From positions 1,672,032 through 1,736,031 of the forward strand of contig NZ_CP043006.1 of the NCBI RefSeq assembly GCF_008086345.1: DNA of 64,000 bases, written 5' to 3'. The notes under the pieces are model-generated. The model saw only the letters and a list, made by a program, of their open reading frames with translations, did not search any database and was not told where the DNA came from. The position numbers were made by a program, and so were the translations under genes. Source of the DNA: Chitinophaga sp. XS-30. Its GTDB lineage: Bacteria > Bacteroidota > Bacteroidia > Chitinophagales > Chitinophagaceae. How positions within the stretch are numbered: position 1 is the first letter of the stretch; each line of letters begins with the position of its first letter. This document shows, piece after piece, positions 60,479-64,000 of the stretch.

Positions 60479-61948
60479 TTATTTAAAATGTTTGAGCAGG
60501 ATCACTTCCTTGTCTGTCAGGAAGCGCCATTTACCACGGTTGACGTTCTTTTTCGTCAGCCCGGCGTACATGACACGGTCCAGCTTCTCCACCTGGTATT
60601 GCAGGTGTTCGAAGATGCGGCGGACGATGCGGTTCTTGCCGCTGTGGATCTCGATGCCGATCTGCTTTTTGTCTTTATTGTCCACATACCCGAGGGCATC
60701 TACGAGGGCTACGCCGTCTTCCAGGGTAACGCCGGCGATGATCGTCTCGAAGTCGGCTTTGGTCAGTGGTTTATCCAGTTCTACGTGGTAGATCTTCTTG
60801 ATGTTGTGTTTGGGGTGGGCCAGTTTCTGGGCCAGCTCCCCGTCGTTCGTGAGCAGGAGCAGTCCGGATGTATTGCGGTCCAGGCGCCCTACCGGGAAAA
60901 GTCTTTCCTCTGCGGCTTCTTCCACCAGTTCCATCACGGTGCGGCGGCCTTCAGGATCATCGGTGGTGGTGATGTATCCTTTGGGTTTGTTGAGCAATAC
61001 GTACACGAGGTTCTTTTGGATGTAGATGCGTTTGTCATTCAGCTTCACCACATCTTTGGCGGTCACTTTGAAAGCAGGCTCAATGATCTTTTCATCGTTC
61101 ACGAGCACTTTTCCTTCTTTGATATAGTCAACTGCTTTGCGACGGCTGCAGATGCCGCAATGCGCGATGAACTTGTTCAGCGGCATTTCGTTTTCAGCGG
61201 CGTCTGTGGCGGGGGAATCTACGGCAATGCGTTTGCGGGTGCTTTTACCTTTGGGGGCTTTGGCGCCGTGTACTGCTGCCTTGCGCTCGCTTTTCTTCGG
61301 GCGGTCGCTATCATTGCCGGAACGCTTTTTCGGACTGGTTTCCCCGTCGCCGAAACTTCTTTTGGGTCTGTCTTCGTCTTTACTGAAACTTCTCTTTGGC
61401 CTGTCTTCGCTGCTGCCGAAGCTCCTTTTAGGACGATCTTCGTCTTTGCTGAAGCTTCTTTTCGGTTTATCTTCACTATTGCCAAAGCTTCTTTTGGGTC
61501 TGTCTTCGTCTTTACTGAAGTTTCTCTTTGGCCTGTCTTCACTACCGCCGAAGCTTCTTTTAGGACGATCTTCGTCTTTGCTGAAACTTCTTTTCGGTTT
61601 GTCTTCACTATTGCCAAAACTCCTTTTGGGCCGGTCTTCGTCTTTGCTGAAGCTCCTCTTTGGCCTGTCTTCGCTGTTGCCGAAGCTTCTTTTAGGCCGA
61701 TCTTCGTCTTTGCTGAAACTTCTTTTCGGTCTGTCTTCACTATTGCCAAAACTTCTTTTCGGCTTGTCTTCATTGCTGCCGAAGCTCCTCTTCGGCCGGT
61801 CATCATCACTTCCGAAACGTTTTCCTCTCCGCTCTTCCCCTTTTGCAGCACGCTCATCTCCCGAACGTTTGGAAGATGCTGCGCCTGGTTTGCTACGGTT
61901 TTCTTTGAACGGTGTGAACCCTTTTTTAGCGGGTCTGCTTTTTTTCAT
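60479..61948 (-). CDS. RluB/RsuA-family pseudouridine synthase with a 14-copy charged repeat N-terminus
   Basis: A 489-residue protein. Residues 1-49 are basic; residues 50-203 are fourteen 11-residue units of type DRPKRSFGNSE or DRPKRSFSKDE, alternating; residues 245-300 are an S4 RNA-binding domain (MPLNKFIAHCGICSRRKAVD), and residues 300-489 are the pseudouridine synthase domain with catalytic Asp in GRLDRNTSG and the end VRRIFEHLQYQVEKLDRV. The enzyme core is the ordinary RluB/RsuA type; the disordered Arg/Lys/Asp tail is the odd part and may bind rRNA. RlmN is the next gene upstream, 40 nt away, so both act on rRNA from one region. Confidence 0.93.
   Translation of the reverse strand: MKKSRPAKKGFTPFKENRSKPGAASSKRSGDERAAKGEERRGKRFGSDDDRPKRSFGSNEDKPKRSFGNSEDRPKRSFSKDEDRPKRSFGNSEDRPKRSFSKDEDRPKRSFGNSEDKPKRSFSKDEDRPKRSFGGSEDRPKRNFSKDEDRPKRSFGNSEDKPKRSFSKDEDRPKRSFGSSEDRPKRSFSKDEDRPKRSFGDGETSPKKRSGNDSDRPKKSERKAAVHGAKAPKGKSTRKRIAVDSPATDAAENEMPLNKFIAHCGICSRRKAVDYIKEGKVLVNDEKIIEPAFKVTAKDVVKLNDKRIYIQKNLVYVLLNKPKGYITTTDDPEGRRTVMELVEEAAEERLFPVGRLDRNTSGLLLLTNDGELAQKLAHPKHNIKKIYHVELDKPLTKADFETIIAGVTLEDGVALVDALGYVDNKDKKQIGIEIHSGKNRIVRRIFEHLQYQVEKLDRVMYAGLTKKNVNRGKWRFLTDKEVILLKHFK
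61340..61801 (-). repeat. 33-bp tandem repeat, fourteen copies, coding
   Basis: The 462 bp code for 14 units of 11 residues in the N-terminal tail of the pseudouridine synthase. Most adjacent units alternate between two forms (…FGNSE and …FSKDE), so the higher-order period is 66 bp. Differences are mainly synonymous, as expected for a coding repeat that expands by slippage. Confidence 0.93.
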
Positions 61949-61988
61949 GCTATTTATTTAAAGTTGCTGCATTCCTGCAGTAAAAGCT

Positions 61989-63029
61989 TTATGCTTTGTT
62001 GGCCAGTTGTCCGCAAGCTGCGTCGATATCTTTTCCGCGGCTCCTGCGCAGGCGGGCATTCACCCGGTTTTTGCCGAGATATTCCATGAATGCTTCCGTC
62101 GCTTCCGGTGTCGGTTTCTGGAACCTTGCCTGGTCTATCGGGTTGTATTCGATGATATTCACGAGGTCTACCGGCACCTGGCGGTAAATTTTGATCAGCT
62201 CATCCGCATCCTTTTCCGAATCATTGAAATCCTTGAAAAGGATGTATTCGAAGGATATCTCGTTCTGCGTGGCTTTATAGAAATAATTCAGGGCATCCGT
62301 CAGTACCTTGAGGTTGTTGGTCTCATTGATCGGCATGATCTGGCTGCGTTTCTTATCATTCGCGGCGTGGAGGGACAGGGCCAGGTTGAATTTCACCTGA
62401 TCGTCTCCCAGTTGCTGGATCATCTTGGCTACGCCTGCGGTGGAGACCGTGATCCTTTTGGGGCTCATGGCCAGGCCGTCCGGCGAGGTGATCCGTTCGA
62501 TGGATTTGAGCACATTCCTGTAGTTCAGCAGCGGTTCCCCCATCCCCATATACACGATATTGGTGAGTTTTTTGCCGGATTGCTCCATGGCCTGCTTGTT
62601 GATCAGGGCTACTTCATCGAATATCTCGTCAAATTCCAGGTTCCGTTTGCGGTCCATATACCCGGTGGCGCAGAACTTGCAGCTGAGGCTGCAGCCCACC
62701 TGGGAGGATACGCAGGCAGTCTGCCGGGTGGAGGTGGGGATCAGCACACCTTCCACAAGGTGGCCGTCGTGCAGGCGGAAGCGGCTTTTGATGGTACCGT
62801 CCGTGCTCTGCTGGGTGGCATCTATCCTGATGGAAGGCAGGGAGAAATTCTCCTCCAGCGTGGCGCGCAAAGGCTTGCTCAGATTGGTCATCGACTCAAA
62901 ATCCGGCGCCTGCTTCAGCCACAGCCATTCGTACACCTGTTTTGCCCGGAAAGGCTTCTCTCCCATTGTTGCAAAGACCTCCTGGAGCTGGGGCAGGCTC
63001 AAATGCCTTATATTCTGCTTCCTCATCAT
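61989..63029 (-). CDS. rlmN: 23S rRNA (A2503-C2)/tRNA (A37-C2) methyltransferase RlmN
   Basis: Radical-SAM methyltransferase of 346 residues. The [4Fe-4S] cluster Cys113, Cys117 and Cys120 are in GCSLSCKFC; the C-terminal Cys339 (AACGQLA) is the residue needed to resolve the protein-linked intermediate. VYMGMGEPLLNY and ALSLHAANDKKRSQIMP are typical. Two adjacent ATGs can start it (63029 or 63026). A perfect -7 box lies 4 nt before the first, so the transcript may be leaderless. Confidence 0.97.
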   Translation of the reverse strand: MMRKQNIRHLSLPQLQEVFATMGEKPFRAKQVYEWLWLKQAPDFESMTNLSKPLRATLEENFSLPSIRIDATQQSTDGTIKSRFRLHDGHLVEGVLIPTSTRQTACVSSQVGCSLSCKFCATGYMDRKRNLEFDEIFDEVALINKQAMEQSGKKLTNIVYMGMGEPLLNYRNVLKSIERITSPDGLAMSPKRITVSTAGVAKMIQQLGDDQVKFNLALSLHAANDKKRSQIMPINETNNLKVLTDALNYFYKATQNEISFEYILFKDFNDSEKDADELIKIYRQVPVDLVNIIEYNPIDQARFQKPTPEATEAFMEYLGKNRVNARLRRSRGKDIDAACGQLANKA

Positions 63030-63033
63030 CGCG

Positions 63034-63041
63034 CAAAGGTA
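63034..63041 (-). promoter_or_regulatory. -7 box placed 4 nt before the rlmN start codon
   Basis: On the minus strand TACCTTTG matches TAnnTTTG and is separated from the ATG by four bases (GCGC-ATG context), the same spacing and the same box sequence as at dut. Confidence 0.5.
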
Positions 63042-63163
63042 CGTCCATATTTCGGATTTGAGGCTGCCCGGGAGAAGGAGAAAGCCGGCAATTACCCCGA
63101 AAGGCTAAAAAGCAACGAAAACCGCTCATTCCACCTCCTTTTACGGGGTTCAATCGTCCTTCC

Positions 63164-64000
63164 TTAATCGACCCTTTTCCCTTCCATCTTCCTTTCCCCC
63201 TGAAAAATGTACAGTTTCCCGACTTTCCCTGCTTCGTCCGGAATAAACTCTACCGCTATATCAATGTCCCTCAAAAAGAACCGTTTTTCCGTTTCCGCAT
63301 ACAGGATCGATTTGGGCTGGTCCACAGGCTGGGCTGTCAGGTGACCGTTTTCGAATACGATCATGATCCGGAACCGGGATGTTTCATAGGTCCCCGTGTA
63401 TGTCCGGAGGATATTTTCGCTTACCGTAATCGCCGGCCTCTTGAATGGCAGCACATATGATGTGTCGTAACAGATCTGTAGAACATGATTGACAATTTTA
63501 TCGATCCCGTAACTATTGCCATTTGTGCAAAATGCGATCGCCAGGCTGTCCTTCGGATAGTAGGCCAGATTTGCATGAGAAGCGATATACCCGCCTCCAT
63601 GCCCAAAGCCTTTTGACCACTGATCGGGTACGAGATGAATGCCCAGGCCATAGAATCCGGTGATGCCGGTCATTAGCGCCAGGCTGTTTTTCGAGATCAG
63701 CTGTCCGGTGAATAATCCATGGACGAACCTGGTCATATCAGAAGGGGTGGAAACGATACTGCCTGCCCCTCCCGGTACCAGGCCGCTAAAGTCACCTTCC
63801 TGCACCTCCATCCAGTGATCCTTGTCGTATTGATAGGAAAGGCTCTTGTTCTCAACAGTATCCAGCGCGCGGCCAAAATAGGTGTCGGACAGGCCGGTCC
63901 TGGAGGCTATCCTGTTGTTCAGGGCTGTACTGTAGGGCACGCCATCCAGTCTTTCAATGATATATCCAAGAAGAAGATAATTTGAGTTACTGTACTGGAA
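63164..64000 (-). CDS. class C beta-lactamase-like serine hydrolase, N-terminus outside the window
   Basis: C-terminal part of a penicillin-binding/beta-lactamase-fold (S12) hydrolase; the frame is open to the window end. It contains the second active-site motif, Tyr-x-Asn in YSNSNYLLLGYIIERLDG (codons at about 63941-63997, minus strand), and an HGG motif in KGFGHGGGYIASHANLAYYPK in place of KTG. The SxxK motif must lie beyond 64000. A C-terminal beta-rich domain follows (ILRTYTGTYETSRF). A GTG at 63940 is not a real start. Many such proteins in Bacteroidota are peptidases or esterases, not true beta-lactamases. Confidence 0.88.
   Translation of the reverse strand, partial: FQYSNSNYLLLGYIIERLDGVPYSTALNNRIASRTGLSDTYFGRALDTVENKSLSYQYDKDHWMEVQEGDFSGLVPGGAGSIVSTPSDMTRFVHGLFTGQLISKNSLALMTGITGFYGLGIHLVPDQWSKGFGHGGGYIASHANLAYYPKDSLAIAFCTNGNSYGIDKIVNHVLQICYDTSYVLPFKRPAITVSENILRTYTGTYETSRFRIMIVFENGHLTAQPVDQPKSILYAETEKRFFLRDIDIAVEFIPDEAGKVGKLYIFQGERKMEGKRVD

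Noticed and set aside
60227..62089. Plus-strand ORF of 620 codons opposite the two pseudouridine synthase genes
   Set aside because: It runs across two real minus-strand genes and their repeat, has no family features, and its Phe/Ala-rich repeats are the complement of the Arg/Lys/Asp units.
62007..63167. Plus-strand ORF of 386 codons opposite rlmN
   Set aside because: Shadow of rlmN, which has a complete radical-SAM signature.

Overview
The window looks like a chromosomal segment of a Bacteroidota member, most likely family Chitinophagaceae (Chitinophaga-like). The evidence is two SusC/SusD systems, ECF sigma/FecR pairs, type IX secretion (T9SS) and gliding genes (gldA, gldJ, porU, porV, a porP/sprF homologue), the bacillithiol enzyme BshA, DUF4292/DUF1735/DUF6134/DUF2807-type proteins, and promoters matching the Bacteroidota form (TTTG, 18-21 nt, TAnnTTTG). 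The family-level placement is inference. I saw no rRNA, tRNA, CRISPR array, transposase or prophage.

Layout. 1-3.9 kb: end of one polysaccharide-utilisation-type locus (SusC C-terminus, SusD-like lipoprotein, DUF1735 lipoprotein), closed by a strong terminator. 4.0-15.8 kb: an ECF sigma gene on +, then on - a second locus that reads, in transcription order, DUF2807 lipoprotein, ECF sigma, FecR, a second FecR, STN-bearing SusC, SusD, and a secreted enzyme of uncertain family. 16-22 kb: a small secreted protein, KorA without a neighbouring KorB, a DUF6134-like protein, a Gfo/Idh/MocA dehydrogenase beside an MFS permease, and endonuclease III. 22.6-25.6 kb: a small unknown ORF, a DivIC/FtsB protein, enolase and GldA.

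25.9-40.8 kb: an M23 peptidase, then a peroxiredoxin carrying a long Lys/Ala/Pro histone-H1-like tail, convergent with gldJ; gldJ is divergent from porU-porV (T9SS core); then ispF and an envelope run dut, TPR lipoprotein, DUF4292 lipoprotein, EnvC-like. 40.8-53.7 kb: bshA, M28 peptidase, EI24/RsmI-like pair, 3-methyladenine glycosylase, PorP/SprF, upp, a VWA protein with a SusC-like N-terminal domain, anmK and ade (overlapping tails), and a small secreted LolA-like protein. 53.7-64 kb: a possible toxin-antitoxin module (zeta-like kinase), a WYL regulator facing an unknown gene, a 1-Cys peroxiredoxin, a repeat-bearing intergenic region, an S41 protease, two pseudouridine synthases (one with a 14-copy charged repeat tail), rlmN, and a truncated class C beta-lactamase-like hydrolase.

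The less ordinary items are the peroxiredoxin/H1-like fusion with an 84-bp tandem repeat, the zeta-like two-gene module, the split sigma/FecR arrangement around the second Sus locus, three start codons sitting exactly 4 nt behind a perfect -7 box (predicted leaderless mRNAs), and the ~32-bp degenerate triple repeat near 57.7 kb. I found no clear multi-gene system that is wholly new; the zeta-like pair is the best candidate for a mobile or selfish module.
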